From the NCBI GenBank assembly GCA_947454705.1, contig CANGKZ010000039.1, positions 1-45,884 on the forward strand: 45,884 bases of DNA. Direction: 5' to 3'. A model generated the notes under the pieces. It searched no databases. It had not been told where the DNA came from and worked only from the letters and a program-made list of their open reading frames with translations. The number at the start of each line of letters is the position of its first letter. Position 1 is the first letter of the stretch. This document shows, one piece after another, positions 31,338-39,805 of the stretch. The DNA comes from Verrucomicrobiota bacterium (GTDB taxonomy: Bacteria > Verrucomicrobiota > Verrucomicrobiia > Limisphaerales > UBA9464). The position numbers and the translations under genes are program-made.

Positions 31338-34300
31338 ATGCGTTGTAACGCCCGTTTCCTGATGCGCCGAGCAGTGATGGCTGCCGCGGCCTTTGCGCTG
31401 ATGTCTTCCGCCTCGGCGCAACACCAACTCTCCGCCCCGACCTATGCGGCCAAGATCGCCGGGGCTTCCGATGAAGCCGAGAAGGCCATCAAACGCTTCC
31501 AGCTTCCGCCCGGATTCAAATGCGAAGTCTGGGCCGCCGAGCCCGATCTCGCCCAGCCGGTGGCGTTTTACATGGACGATGCCGGCAAGGTGTACGTCTG
31601 CGAAACCTTCCGTCACAGCCAGGGCGTGGACGACATCCGCGGGCATCCCGATTGGCTCGATGAGGAACTCGCCTCCAAAACGGTCGAGGACCGCATCGCG
31701 CTCCTGAAGCGTCACTACAACAACGACCTCAAGGCCTACACCACCCACACCGAGCGGCTCCGGTTGCTGACCGACACGCGCGGACTCGGCAAAGCGGACC
31801 GTTCGACGGTGTTTGCCGAAGGGTTCAACAACATCCTCGACGGCATCGCGGCGGGCGTGATCACCCGGGGCAATGACGTCTATCTCGCGAACATTCCCCA
31901 CGTGTGGAAATTGCGGGACACCAATGCCGACGGGATCTCCGATCAGCGCGAGAGCCTCAGCTACGGCTACGGCGTGCGCGGCGGATTCCTCGGACACGAC
32001 CTCCACGGCTTCGCCTGGGGCCCCGATGGCAAGTTGTACTACAGCATCGGCGACCGCGCGGCGAACATCCTGGTCAACGGACGCTATATCGGATTCCCCG
32101 ATGGTGGATCGGTGTTCCGCTGCAATCCGGACGGATCAGAATTGGAACAGTTCACCTACGGCCTTCGCAACCCGCAGGAGCTGGTGTTTGACGACTTCGG
32201 CAACCTGTTCACCGGCGACAACAACTCGGACGGCGGCGATCAGGCCCGCTGGACCTACCTCGTCGAAGGTGCCGACAACGGATGGCGCATCGGTTACCAG
32301 TTCCTGGAAAACCGGAACTCCTACACCCCGCGCGGCCCTTGGAATCAGGAGAAGATGTGGCATCCGCAGAATCCGGAGCAGCCCGCGTACATTGTTCCTC
32401 CGATCAAGAACATTTCCGCCGGTCCGAGTGGTGTGAGCTATTACCCCGGAACCGGTGCCACTCCCGAATGGAATGGCGTCTTCACCCTGGTGGACTTCCG
32501 CGGCAGCAGCGGCGGTTCCGGCATCCACAAGTTCAAGCTCAAGCCCCGCGGCGCGAACTTCGAACTCGTCGAAGCCGACAAGATGATCTGGTCGATCCTG
32601 GCCACCGATGGGGACTGGGGTCCGGACAGTGCGTTCTACGTGCTGGATTGGGTGGAAGGCTGGAACCAGAACGGCAAGGGCCGCATCTATAAGCTCACCC
32701 ACGAAGCGGGCAGCAAGTCGCCCATCGTGGCGGAGACCCGCAAGTTGCTGGCGACCGGATTCGATCAACGCTCGCCGAAGGAACTCCTCGGTCTGCTCGC
32801 GCATCCGAACCAGCGCGTCCGCCAGGGCGCCCAATTCGCCCTCGCGCACAAGGGCGAACCGGTGGTGTCGTCGCTGGTCAAACTCGCAAAGAACCCCGGT
32901 GACCTCCACGCCCGCGTCCACGCGATCTGGGCGATCGGCCAGGTGAACGCCCAGACCCGCAAGGTGGGCCTCGCCGCTCCCTCTGAAAGTCTCGATGCCC
33001 TCGTGGCCTTGCTGACCGACGGAGAAATGCAGGTGCGCGCCAACGCCGCGCGCGTGCTCGGCGATACCGCCTACCCCCGCGCGCACGACGCGCTGGTGCG
33101 TGCGACCACCGATTCCAACACCCGCGTGCAATCCCTCGCCGCACTCGCGCTGTCCAAGCTCGGACGCTCCGAGTCGGTGCCTGCGATTCTTGCGATGCTG
33201 AAATCGAACGCCGACGCCGATCCCACGCTGCGGCATGCCGGCGTGATGGCTCTCGTTCGTTGCTCCACTCCCGAGGCCATCGCCGCGTTGTCCTCGAACG
33301 CATCGGAAGGAATCCGCACCGCCGCCGTGGTCGCGCTTCGTCGCCTCCAACGCTCGGAAGTGTCCCGGTTCCTCAATGACTCCTCGGAACGCATCGTCAT
33401 GGAGGCCGCCCGCGCCATCAACGACGAGCCGATTGCCGGCGCGCTCTCGGAACTCGCGCTGCTGATTGACAAGGGCCCATGGAACAGCCTTCCGAATTCC
33501 GGTTCGGAACTGCTCCGTCGCATCATCAACGCCAACTACCGCGTCGGCACCAAGCAGACCGCCGCCGCACTGGCCCAGTACGCCGCCGGGGATCATCCCG
33601 AGTGGGCGCGCCTCGATGCCCTTGCCGCGCTCGGCGATTGGCCGGCCAATGGCGGACGCGACCGCATCACCGGTCTGTGGCGTCCGACCGCATTCGTCCG
33701 CGATGCCAAGATCCCGGCCGAAGCCTTGAAGGCCGTCGTGGCTCCGCTGGTTCAAACCGCGCCGAACAAGGTGCGTGCCCGTGCCGCCCGCACGATCGGA
33801 TTGCTCGGGCTCACCGAATCCGCCGGATTGCTCGCCGAGCTGTCCGTGAACCAGCAGGTCAGCGGGGAAGCCCGCTCCGAGGCGCTCAAGGCCCTCGCCG
33901 CGCTGCACGCCCCGCAGCTGTCCGAGGCGCTTTCCAAGGCGACGGACGATCCCGACGAAACGGTCCGCAAGACCGCGCTGAGCCTCAGCACCCAGGTGCC
34001 GACCGCCGCCGCCGGAGCCGCCGTTGCGGCACCGATTGCGGCCGCGATGCCCTCAGCCAACGTCCCGCCCAACCCGCTGGCGCGATTCATCACCGTGCTT
34101 TCCAAGGGCTCGGTGGCAGAGCGTCAGAATGCCCTCGCCACCGTGGCCGGCATCGAAGGCAAGGCGGCCGACGCGCTGCTCTCGCGCTGGATGAGCGATC
34201 TGACCGCCGGCAAGGTGGCCCCCGAGCTCCAGCTCGACGTGCTTGATGCCGTCGGACGCCGCCCGGCGTTGAAGTCGATGATCACCAAGTGGGAGGAGAG

Positions 34301-34772
34301 CCTTCCCAAGCAGGCGGAGAACGACATCAACCCGTGGAAGGTCTGCCTCGTGGGCGGCAATGCCGACGAGGGACGCAAGGTGTTCCTCGAAAAGGCCGAG
34401 GTCAGCTGCGTCCGCTGCCACAAGATCAAGGGTGAGGGTGGCGAAGTGGGTCCCGAACTCACCGGCGTGCTGGCCAAGAACGGGCGCGAGTACGTGCTTC
34501 GCTCGATCCTCTTTCCCAACGCCGAAATTGCGAAGGGATTTGAGAGCGTGCTGGTCAACATGAAGAACGGCACCACCTACGCCGGCGTGATCAAGTCGGA
34601 GACCGACACCGAGCTCGAAATCAACTCCCCCGAGGACGGCATCCTGAAGCTCAAGAAGACGGACATCACCAGCCGTGAAAAGGGTCTGAGCGGCATGCCT
34701 GACGGGTTTGGCGGCGTGCTCACCAAGCAGGAGCTCCGCAACCTGATCGAGTTCCTCGCCGCGAATCCGTAA
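31338..34772 (+). CDS. PVC-type giant secreted cytochrome: dehydrogenase-like propeller, HEAT repeats, haem-c domain
   Basis: The 1144-residue protein starts with a signal peptide (RAVMAAAAFALMSSASAQ). Residues about 45-460 form a membrane-bound-dehydrogenase-type propeller (FQLPPGFKCEVWAAEPDLAQPVAF, YGVRGGFLGHDLHGFAWGPDG, GDRAAN, YGLRNPQELVFDDFGNLFTGDNNSDG). Residues about 480-940 are HEAT-like helical repeats rich in Ala/Leu (ARVHAIWAIGQ, VRANAARVLGDTAYP). The C-terminal domain has a single haem-c site CVRCHKIKG (C1024, C1027, H1028), EGGEVGPELTGV, and a candidate axial Met1120 in SGMPDGFGG. Such proteins are widespread in Planctomycetes and Verrucomicrobia and are thought to oxidise sugars or other substrates in the periplasm; the substrate is not known. 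A strong terminator follows at 34812. Confidence 0.93.
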   Translation: MRCNARFLMRRAVMAAAAFALMSSASAQHQLSAPTYAAKIAGASDEAEKAIKRFQLPPGFKCEVWAAEPDLAQPVAFYMDDAGKVYVCETFRHSQGVDDIRGHPDWLDEELASKTVEDRIALLKRHYNNDLKAYTTHTERLRLLTDTRGLGKADRSTVFAEGFNNILDGIAAGVITRGNDVYLANIPHVWKLRDTNADGISDQRESLSYGYGVRGGFLGHDLHGFAWGPDGKLYYSIGDRAANILVNGRYIGFPDGGSVFRCNPDGSELEQFTYGLRNPQELVFDDFGNLFTGDNNSDGGDQARWTYLVEGADNGWRIGYQFLENRNSYTPRGPWNQEKMWHPQNPEQPAYIVPPIKNISAGPSGVSYYPGTGATPEWNGVFTLVDFRGSSGGSGIHKFKLKPRGANFELVEADKMIWSILATDGDWGPDSAFYVLDWVEGWNQNGKGRIYKLTHEAGSKSPIVAETRKLLATGFDQRSPKELLGLLAHPNQRVRQGAQFALAHKGEPVVSSLVKLAKNPGDLHARVHAIWAIGQVNAQTRKVGLAAPSESLDALVALLTDGEMQVRANAARVLGDTAYPRAHDALVRATTDSNTRVQSLAALALSKLGRSESVPAILAMLKSNADADPTLRHAGVMALVRCSTPEAIAALSSNASEGIRTAAVVALRRLQRSEVSRFLNDSSERIVMEAARAINDEPIAGALSELALLIDKGPWNSLPNSGSELLRRIINANYRVGTKQTAAALAQYAAGDHPEWARLDALAALGDWPANGGRDRITGLWRPTAFVRDAKIPAEALKAVVAPLVQTAPNKVRARAARTIGLLGLTESAGLLAELSVNQQVSGEARSEALKALAALHAPQLSEALSKATDDPDETVRKTALSLSTQVPTAAAGAAVAAPIAAAMPSANVPPNPLARFITVLSKGSVAERQNALATVAGIEGKAADALLSRWMSDLTAGKVAPELQLDVLDAVGRRPALKSMITKWEESLPKQAENDINPWKVCLVGGNADEGRKVFLEKAEVSCVRCHKIKGEGGEVGPELTGVLAKNGREYVLRSILFPNAEIAKGFESVLVNMKNGTTYAGVIKSETDTELEINSPEDGILKLKKTDITSREKGLSGMPDGFGGVLTKQELRNLIEFLAANP

Positions 34773-34811
34773 TCGCTGCGTTCCTCCGGGGAAGCCGATC
34801 CCGAAAACAAC

Positions 34812-34848
34812 AAACGCCGGTCGTTGGAATTTCCAGCGACCGGCGTTT
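34812..34848. terminator. Strong bidirectional hairpin terminator
   Basis: A 17-pair stem (AAACGCCGGTCGTTGGA with its complement, one G-T pair) with a three-base loop sits between the convergent stops at 34772 and 34899. TTTGCTTT follows on the plus strand and GTTTGTTGTTTT on the minus strand, so it can serve both genes. Confidence 0.85.
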
Positions 34849-34898
34849 GCTTTGGGAAGGGAGAGAAGGGGAAGGCCGCGCCTGGCGGTCCGACCGGA

Positions 34899-35987
34899 TC
34901 AGGCGAAGAAGCTGCGGATCGCGCCGATGACGTGATCGACCTGCGCGTCGGTCAGCTCGGGATACATGGGCAGCGGAAGAATCCGGCGCGAGACGGCTTC
35001 GGCGACCGGATAATCGCCCGTTTTCCAGGATTGATCCGCATAGCACGCCTGCAGGTGCAGCGGCTGCGGATAGTAGATCAAAGTGGGGACACCCTTTTCG
35101 GCAAGGTGCGCCTGCAGTGCGTCGCGCCGGTCGGCGAGCAGCGCGTACACGTGGAAGACATGGCTGTTGCCCGGAGCGGTTTCGGGGAGTTCCACCGGCA
35201 GGCCGCGCAGACCGGCGTCGTAGCGATCGGCGATGGCCTTGCGGCGCGCGTTCCACGCGTTCAGGTGGGGCAGCTTCACCCGCAGGATCGCGGCCTGGAG
35301 GTCGTCGAGACGCGAATTGTAGCCGTGAAGGTCGTGGTGGTAACGCTTCTGGATTCCGTGCACCCGGAGCATGCGCAGCCGCTTTTCCAGCGCGGGATCG
35401 GATCCGAGCACCATGCCGCCGTCGCCGCAGGCACCGAGGTTCTTCGTGGGGTAAAAGCTCAGGCAACCCAGCGCTCCGAGGCTTCCCACGGGCTTTCCCT
35501 CCACGGTCGCGCCAATGGCCTGGGCGCAATCCTCCACGAGGGGAATTCCCAGCGCGCGTAGCTCCTGAATCGGCGCGGCCTGACCGAACAAATGCACCGG
35601 AATGATGGCCTTCGTCTTCGGCGTCACCCGTCGGGCCACCTCGGCGGCATCAAGGGTGAACCGGCGCGGGTGAATGTCGGCAAACACGATCTTCGCCCCC
35701 ACTTGATGAATGCTCTCCGCCGGCGCGATGTAGGTGAACGGGCTGGTGATGACTTCATCGCCCGGGCCGATGTCGAGGGCTCGAAGCGCGAGCGTGAGGG
35801 CATCGGAACCCGAGTTGACGCCCACGCCGAACCCCGTGCCGCAGTACGATGCGGCCTCGGCTTCAAAGGCGGATACGTTGGGGCCGAGGATGTAATGGCC
35901 CTTCGCGAGGGCGGCTTCGGTGGCGGCCAGGATTTCGACCCGGAGCGAGTCGAACTGGGCTGCCGGATTCAGGAACGGGACGTTCAT
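34899..35987 (-). CDS. DegT/DnrJ/EryC1/StrS-family PLP aminotransferase
   Basis: The protein has 362 residues from the ATG at 35987 (MNVPFLNPAAQFDSLR); the upstream frame lacks family content. Landmarks: VNSGSDALTLALRALDIGPGDEVITSPFTYIA, VEDCAQAIGA (D153 as PLP-anchoring aspartate), SFYPTKNLGACGDGGMV with Schiff-base K182, and YNSRLDDLQAAILRVKLPHL. The family transaminates UDP- or dTDP-keto-sugars for surface glycans and sugar antibiotics, and a few members act on other compounds. No sugar nucleotide genes are adjacent, so the product cannot be assigned. The gene overlaps nothing and ends just before a strong terminator. Confidence 0.92.
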   Translation of the reverse strand: MNVPFLNPAAQFDSLRVEILAATEAALAKGHYILGPNVSAFEAEAASYCGTGFGVGVNSGSDALTLALRALDIGPGDEVITSPFTYIAPAESIHQVGAKIVFADIHPRRFTLDAAEVARRVTPKTKAIIPVHLFGQAAPIQELRALGIPLVEDCAQAIGATVEGKPVGSLGALGCLSFYPTKNLGACGDGGMVLGSDPALEKRLRMLRVHGIQKRYHHDLHGYNSRLDDLQAAILRVKLPHLNAWNARRKAIADRYDAGLRGLPVELPETAPGNSHVFHVYALLADRRDALQAHLAEKGVPTLIYYPQPLHLQACYADQSWKTGDYPVAEAVSRRILPLPMYPELTDAQVDHVIGAIRSFFA

Positions 35988-36073
35988 GTGACGGCTCCAG
36001 TGTGCCTGTGGATCGCCCCGGATAGAAGCGCCAAGCGGAGCGGAAAGTGATCGAATCTGTGCCCCGTCCGGGA

Positions 36074-36889
36074 TCAGGGCTGGGGCTTGTATTGGGCCTC
36101 GGCCTTGACCTGGAGTTCCTTCAACCGGGCGATGCGCTGATCGTCCGTCGGATGGGTTCGAAGGAACCACGGCGTGTCGTTTCCCTGCGCCTTGTTGTAC
36201 TCGGCAAACCGCTGCCAGAAGCCCACGGCGGCCGACGGCGGATACCCCGCGCGAGCCATGTACAAGAGACCGATTTCGTCGGCCTCAGACTCCTGCATCC
36301 GGCTGTGGGGCAGGGCAACCCCGAGCTGTGCGCCAACCCCCCACGCGTTGCGAATGTAGGGGCCGTATTTCGCGTACTTGGACTGATCGACTGCGGCCGA
36401 TGCGAGTTCGCCGCCCAGCTGGAGCCCCACCGCTGCGGTCATGCGTTCGCCTCCGTGCCGTGCTACGGCATGCGCGACCTCATGTCCCATCACCGTGGCC
36501 AACCCCGCTTCATCGCGGCAGATCGGCAGGATCCCGGTGTAAACCCCCACTTTTCCACCCGGGAGGCAGAAGGCATTGGCTTCCTTGCTGTCGAACACGA
36601 CGAATTCCCACTGCGCTCCGGGCAGATTGGCCACGGCGGCAATGCGTTTGCCGACCTTTTGAACCATCTCGTTGGCCTTCGGATCCCGGCTGATGGGCAC
36701 CTCTTTCTTCATCTGCGTGAACGAGGTCAACCCCAGCTGCATTTCATCGGATGGGGAGAAAATGTTGATCTGGCGTCGGCCGGTTTCCTGTACGGTCTGG
36801 CATCCCGTGGACAGGCCGAGAATCGAAACCAAAACGACGAGCCAGGCGGCGAAACGGGCAGGAAATACGGGCTTGAAGTCGGTGTTCAC
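36074..36889 (-). CDS. M48-family zinc metalloprotease, lipoprotein
   Basis: The 271-residue protein begins at a GTG at 36889 and has a lipoprotein signal with lipobox LSTGC (C30). The M48 peptidase domain follows: HEVAH at 136-140 (GHEVAHAVARHGG, zinc ligands H136 and H140) and ESEADEIGLLYMARAGY with the third ligand glutamate, then HPTDDQRIARL at the C-terminal end. Comparable lipoproteins (BepA, LoiP) act on misassembled outer-membrane proteins. This family fits periplasmic quality control; the exact client is unknown. It lies 86 bases after the aminotransferase gene on the same strand. Confidence 0.93.
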   Translation of the reverse strand: MNTDFKPVFPARFAAWLVVLVSILGLSTGCQTVQETGRRQINIFSPSDEMQLGLTSFTQMKKEVPISRDPKANEMVQKVGKRIAAVANLPGAQWEFVVFDSKEANAFCLPGGKVGVYTGILPICRDEAGLATVMGHEVAHAVARHGGERMTAAVGLQLGGELASAAVDQSKYAKYGPYIRNAWGVGAQLGVALPHSRMQESEADEIGLLYMARAGYPPSAAVGFWQRFAEYNKAQGNDTPWFLRTHPTDDQRIARLKELQVKAEAQYKPQP

Positions 36890-37106
36890 GCGGAACCAAC
36901 GAACCAGAATTGGTACGCATTCTCAAGCGCGGATCCGGTCCGAATTTCCTGACGCTGAAGCCAATGCGATTCAGGGCCTTGCCGAGGAGGCTAGGGGACC
37001 GGACTAGGCACCTTGAGGCCTAAATAGGTTACCCCGAACGGGGAACCGTGCGCTATTTCTAGCACCACAACGGCCGCGCACACAGCGCTCCACAACACGG
37101 ATCCAT
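36890..37106. promoter_or_regulatory. Divergent region with a bulged inverted repeat
   Basis: Between the M48 gene and the 74-residue protein gene lies a site at 37027-37047: GGTT, one extra A, CCCCG, AA, CGGGG, AACC. It is an inverted repeat of nine pairs with one bulge. A second short one, TAGGC and GCCTA, lies at about 37005-37022. No clear promoter hexamers were found. They may be operators or leader RNA hairpins of the 37107 gene. Confidence 0.4.
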
Positions 37107-37331
37107 ATGAATTCTCGCTTCTTCAACTTCGGAGTTTTGACCCTCGGAGCCCTCACGCTGGCGCTCGTCGCCGTCGCCTCGGGAGTCGGAGCCCAGTCAA
37201 GCACTCCGGTTTTCGAAGGCGTTCAAGCCGGCTCCGGCCTCGGATCGCTCTTCGGCACGCTGGCCGCGGTGATGTGCCTCGGTGGACTGGTCGCCGCTGG
37301 TTTGCTGCGTTCCAAGTCCCGCGCTTCCTGA
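37107..37331 (+). CDS. Small membrane/secreted protein of unknown function (74 residues)
   Basis: The ATG at 37107 opens a 74-residue frame that begins with a signal-like segment (FGVLTLGALTLALVAVASGVGAQ) and ends in a second hydrophobic helix followed by a basic tail (LAAVMCLGGLVAAGLLRSKSRAS). This signal-plus-tail-anchor layout resembles proteins held by a sorting signal, though no PEP or other sorting motif is present. I recognise no family. The hairpin after it at 37396 supports it as a separate transcribed gene. Confidence 0.6.
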   Translation: MNSRFFNFGVLTLGALTLALVAVASGVGAQSSTPVFEGVQAGSGLGSLFGTLAAVMCLGGLVAAGLLRSKSRAS

Positions 37332-37390
37332 TCGGAGCGCAAGTTCATCCCTTCATCCCTTCCGCCACACGCTGATCCTCGTGCGGCACG

Positions 37391-37440
37391 AAAAACAGGG
37401 CGTCCTTCCCACTGCGGGAACGACGCCCTGAATCTTTTTT
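37391..37440. terminator. Bidirectional intrinsic terminator
   Basis: CAGGGCGTC with GACGCCCTG (nine pairs) encloses TTCCC with GGGAA, so the stem has about 14 pairs and a short loop (37396-37430). AATCTTTTTT follows on the plus strand and TTTTTCG on the minus strand. It serves the small protein gene (ends 37331) and the convergent gene ending at 37475. Confidence 0.88.
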
Positions 37441-37474
37441 GGTCCAGCCCGGGAGTGGAATCCCGACTGTGAAG

Positions 37475-38188
37475 CTATTGCAGACTCGCCCGCGGGCCGA
37501 AGGAACCTGCCTTTGCCACCCAGTGGTGACCGAACTCGGGATGGTGCTGGCTCGCGAAGCGAACCACATCCGCGAGGGCTTCCGGACGAATCCGTCCTCC
37601 CGCCACGACCCGGATGCCCGGCTCCGAAACCCCAATGCAGATCGAGACCTCCTGATCCCGCGAGGTGAACTCATTGGCATACACCAGCACGGTCTGATCG
37701 TTCTGGAACACGCCCACCACTCGGTTCCAATGCTGCTTTAGCATCGCGGCGTCCAGGTCGGCGAGGTCCGCATCTGCAGGTCGCTGGAAGGGCAGGGAAT
37801 CGCTTTGCCTCACACTGACCTCCGCCTCGCGGACGGATCGGGCGGCCAGCCGTGCCTCCGGCGGAACCGGAAGCACGTCGAGCACGAGACGCCCGAGAAA
37901 CAGCGGCGTCCACCCGAGTCGGACGTCCACCGCCGTCCCGCCGCGGACCTCCTCCGCGGAATCCATCCCGAGATGATCCCGGAGCAGCCGGTTTCCCTCG
38001 GCAACGGAAGAACTACCCAGCGAAGAAACCCAGATCGCCGCGGCAATCGCAAACGGGGTCGCGATGATCGCCAAGATCAACCCCACTGTGATCCGGCGAG
38101 TCCATACCCAGAGACGTGAGGGCTGATTCTCAGTGACCGGGGAGGCGGGCTGAGGTGCTTGGGCAGAGCCGGGAGAGGTGGGGGACAT
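37475..38188 (-). CDS. Uncharacterised single-helix membrane protein (237 residues)
   Basis: The protein starts at the ATG at 38188. The N-terminal 28 residues are Pro/Ser/Gln-rich, followed by one membrane helix at about 36-56 (VGLILAIIATPFAIAAAIWV) and a soluble region of about 175 residues. That region carries a beta-rich middle (DVRLGWTPLFLGRLVLDVLPVP) and an end with SICIGVSEPGIRVVAGGRIRPEALADVVRFASQ. I do not recognise a family. It is preceded by a DUF4252-like gene 30 bases upstream on the same strand, so the two are probably co-transcribed and may act together. Confidence 0.65.
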   Translation of the reverse strand: MSPTSPGSAQAPQPASPVTENQPSRLWVWTRRITVGLILAIIATPFAIAAAIWVSSLGSSSVAEGNRLLRDHLGMDSAEEVRGGTAVDVRLGWTPLFLGRLVLDVLPVPPEARLAARSVREAEVSVRQSDSLPFQRPADADLADLDAAMLKQHWNRVVGVFQNDQTVLVYANEFTSRDQEVSICIGVSEPGIRVVAGGRIRPEALADVVRFASQHHPEFGHHWVAKAGSFGPRASLQ

Positions 38189-38218
38189 GCGTTCGGTGGG
38201 GAAGGGGTTCAGCGAGAC

Positions 38219-38836
38219 TCAGGGAGTCTTGGTGGAATTCGTCGCCCCCTTCTTCGAGGCGGGCACAGGCAGATTCTTGAGCGGCTCGATTCCGAATTTC
38301 TCACCGAGCGTCGCAAGCTTCTCGGGGCGAATGTCGCCGGAGATGTGCACCACCACCGCCTGCTTTTTGTTTTCCAGCACGGTGACCACCAGGCCCTGCA
38401 CCGCTTCATTGCCGAGCGTTTTCACGTGAACCGCCACCTCCTGATCGGATTCGGTGACCGACACCACTTTTTCCCAGCCGGCAGTATCCAAAGTGGTCCG
38501 CAGTGAACGCACGTGGTCGGTGTTTGCGGCGCGGTTGCTGTCGTCGAGTCCGATGACGTGCACGCGGATGTTGTGGATGCCGTTCAGCAGCTCGGCGACT
38601 TCCGGCTGGTCCTTGGTGGCCAGTTTGGCGGCCATGCCGAGCAGGTTGTCGCGGAGGTTCACCTCCACGAATTCGCCGCCGTTCTTGGGCGGAATCCAGG
38701 AGCCGAGATCCACGGCGCTGGAGGCTTTGGACGAGGTCGAATCCGCCATCAGCGGCGCGGTGAACGTGAGGGAAAGCGCCGTGGCGAGCACGGGCACCAG
38801 ACGGAACAGGGATCGACGGGATTGCGGAGCTTTCAT
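38219..38836 (-). CDS. Secreted DUF4252-like protein (205 residues)
   Basis: The protein has a signal peptide (RLVPVLATALSLTFTAPLMA, likely cleavage after LMA). The mature part reads FVEVNLRDNLLGMAAKLATKDQPEVAELLNGIHNIRVHVIGLDD, which fits the start of DUF4252 proteins. A second segment, GWEKVVSVTESDQEVAVHVKTLGNEAVQGLVVTVLENKKQAVVVHISGDI, fits its end. DUF4252 proteins are found mostly in Bacteroidetes and Verrucomicrobia and have no assigned role. In some organisms they sit beside sigma factor genes, which is not the case here. The neighbour at 37475 is on the same strand with a 30-base gap. Confidence 0.68.
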   Translation of the reverse strand: MKAPQSRRSLFRLVPVLATALSLTFTAPLMADSTSSKASSAVDLGSWIPPKNGGEFVEVNLRDNLLGMAAKLATKDQPEVAELLNGIHNIRVHVIGLDDSNRAANTDHVRSLRTTLDTAGWEKVVSVTESDQEVAVHVKTLGNEAVQGLVVTVLENKKQAVVVHISGDIRPEKLATLGEKFGIEPLKNLPVPASKKGATNSTKTP

Positions 38837-38954
38837 GAAGTGATGATGTGAGAGTCTTGTTGAATCCGGCGTGAACCGGTGCTCACAACACCCAGCGACC
38901 CACCGGGAGGTTTCAGAAAAACGCGCGCGATTTTTCCAGAGCCCGTCCCCGCAA

Positions 38955-38984
38955 ACGAAAAACGGCGGCCCGGAGGCCGCCGTT
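38955..38984 (-). terminator. Intrinsic terminator of the FKBP gene
   Basis: On the minus strand AACGGCGGCC, loop TCCG, GGCCGCCGTT is followed directly by TTTCGTTT, giving a T-run of five over the end of the stem. It lies about 35 bases after the FKBP gene stop at 39019. Confidence 0.8.
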
Positions 38985-39018
38985 GTTGAAGATCAAAGTT
39001 GAAACGCGGATCGCGCGC

Positions 39019-39726
39019 TTACTTGCCCGGAGCTTCGACTGCGAGGAGCTCGACGTCGAAGATCAGCACGCTGTTCGGTCCGATCTTTCCGCCGGGGCTC
39101 TGTTCGCCGTAGGCCAACTTCGCAGGGATGTAGAGCTGCCACTTGTCGCCTTCCTTCATCAACTGCAGCGCCTCGGTCCAGCCGGGGATGACGCCGTTGA
39201 CGGGGAAGCTGACCGGTTCGCCGCGCTCGACCGAGCTGTCGAAGACGGTGCCGTCGATGAGCGTGCCGTGGTAGTGAACCTTCACGGTGTCGGTGCTCTT
39301 CGGGGTCTTGCCGGTGCCGGACTTGGTGACCTTGTACTGGAGGCCGGTGGCGGTGGATTTCACGCCGTCCTTCTTGCCGTTTTCAGCGAGGAAGGTCTGT
39401 CCCTTCTTGAGATTCTCTTCGCCCGCGGCCTTCTGCCGGGATTCCATCTTCGACATCATCTCAGCCTGGAAGGCGGTGAGGACCTGCTTCATTTCCTCCT
39501 TGGTGAGGCTGAGCTTGTCCGCGAAGGCATCGGTGATGCCGGCCGCAACGGCCTTCGGATCCAGGTCGAGGTCCTGCCGCTTCATGTTGGTGCCGATGTC
39601 GGCGCCAATCGCGTAGCTGGCACGGATCTTCTGATTCTTGAGGTCGAGTTTGTCCTGGGCGAGGGCGAGGGAGGCCGGGGCCATGAGAAGCGTGAGGGCG
39701 AGGGTGTTGAGACGGTTTGAGGTCAT
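39019..39726 (-). CDS. FKBP-type peptidyl-prolyl cis-trans isomerase, exported
   Basis: The protein has 235 residues from the ATG at 39726, with a signal peptide (LNTLALTLLMAPASLALA, then QDKLDLK). Residues about 20-115 form a helical dimerisation arm, rich in Lys/Glu/Met, as in FkpA and Mip. The isomerase domain begins near 125: GLQYKVTKSGTGKTPKSTDTVKVHYHGTLIDGTVFDSSVERGEPVSFPVNGVIPGWTEALQLM, with the FKBP signature pattern (YHG, FDSS, VIPGW, LAYG). It should assist folding of periplasmic or outer-membrane proteins. It is transcribed alone, 80 bases after the E3 gene start region, and ends at a good terminator. Confidence 0.95.
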   Translation of the reverse strand: MTSNRLNTLALTLLMAPASLALAQDKLDLKNQKIRASYAIGADIGTNMKRQDLDLDPKAVAAGITDAFADKLSLTKEEMKQVLTAFQAEMMSKMESRQKAAGEENLKKGQTFLAENGKKDGVKSTATGLQYKVTKSGTGKTPKSTDTVKVHYHGTLIDGTVFDSSVERGEPVSFPVNGVIPGWTEALQLMKEGDKWQLYIPAKLAYGEQSPGGKIGPNSVLIFDVELLAVEAPGK

Positions 39727-39805
39727 GGGAGTGAAACGAGAGGTTGATCGGATCCGGCAGTCCGGGGTCCTCCCGTCGGACGTGGCGGCAAAGGGTTTGT
39801 GAAGG

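Noticed and set aside
32136-33908. 590-residue minus-strand ORF antisense to the giant cytochrome
   Set aside because: Shadow frame of a GC-rich gene; no family motif, and the plus-strand protein is unmistakable.
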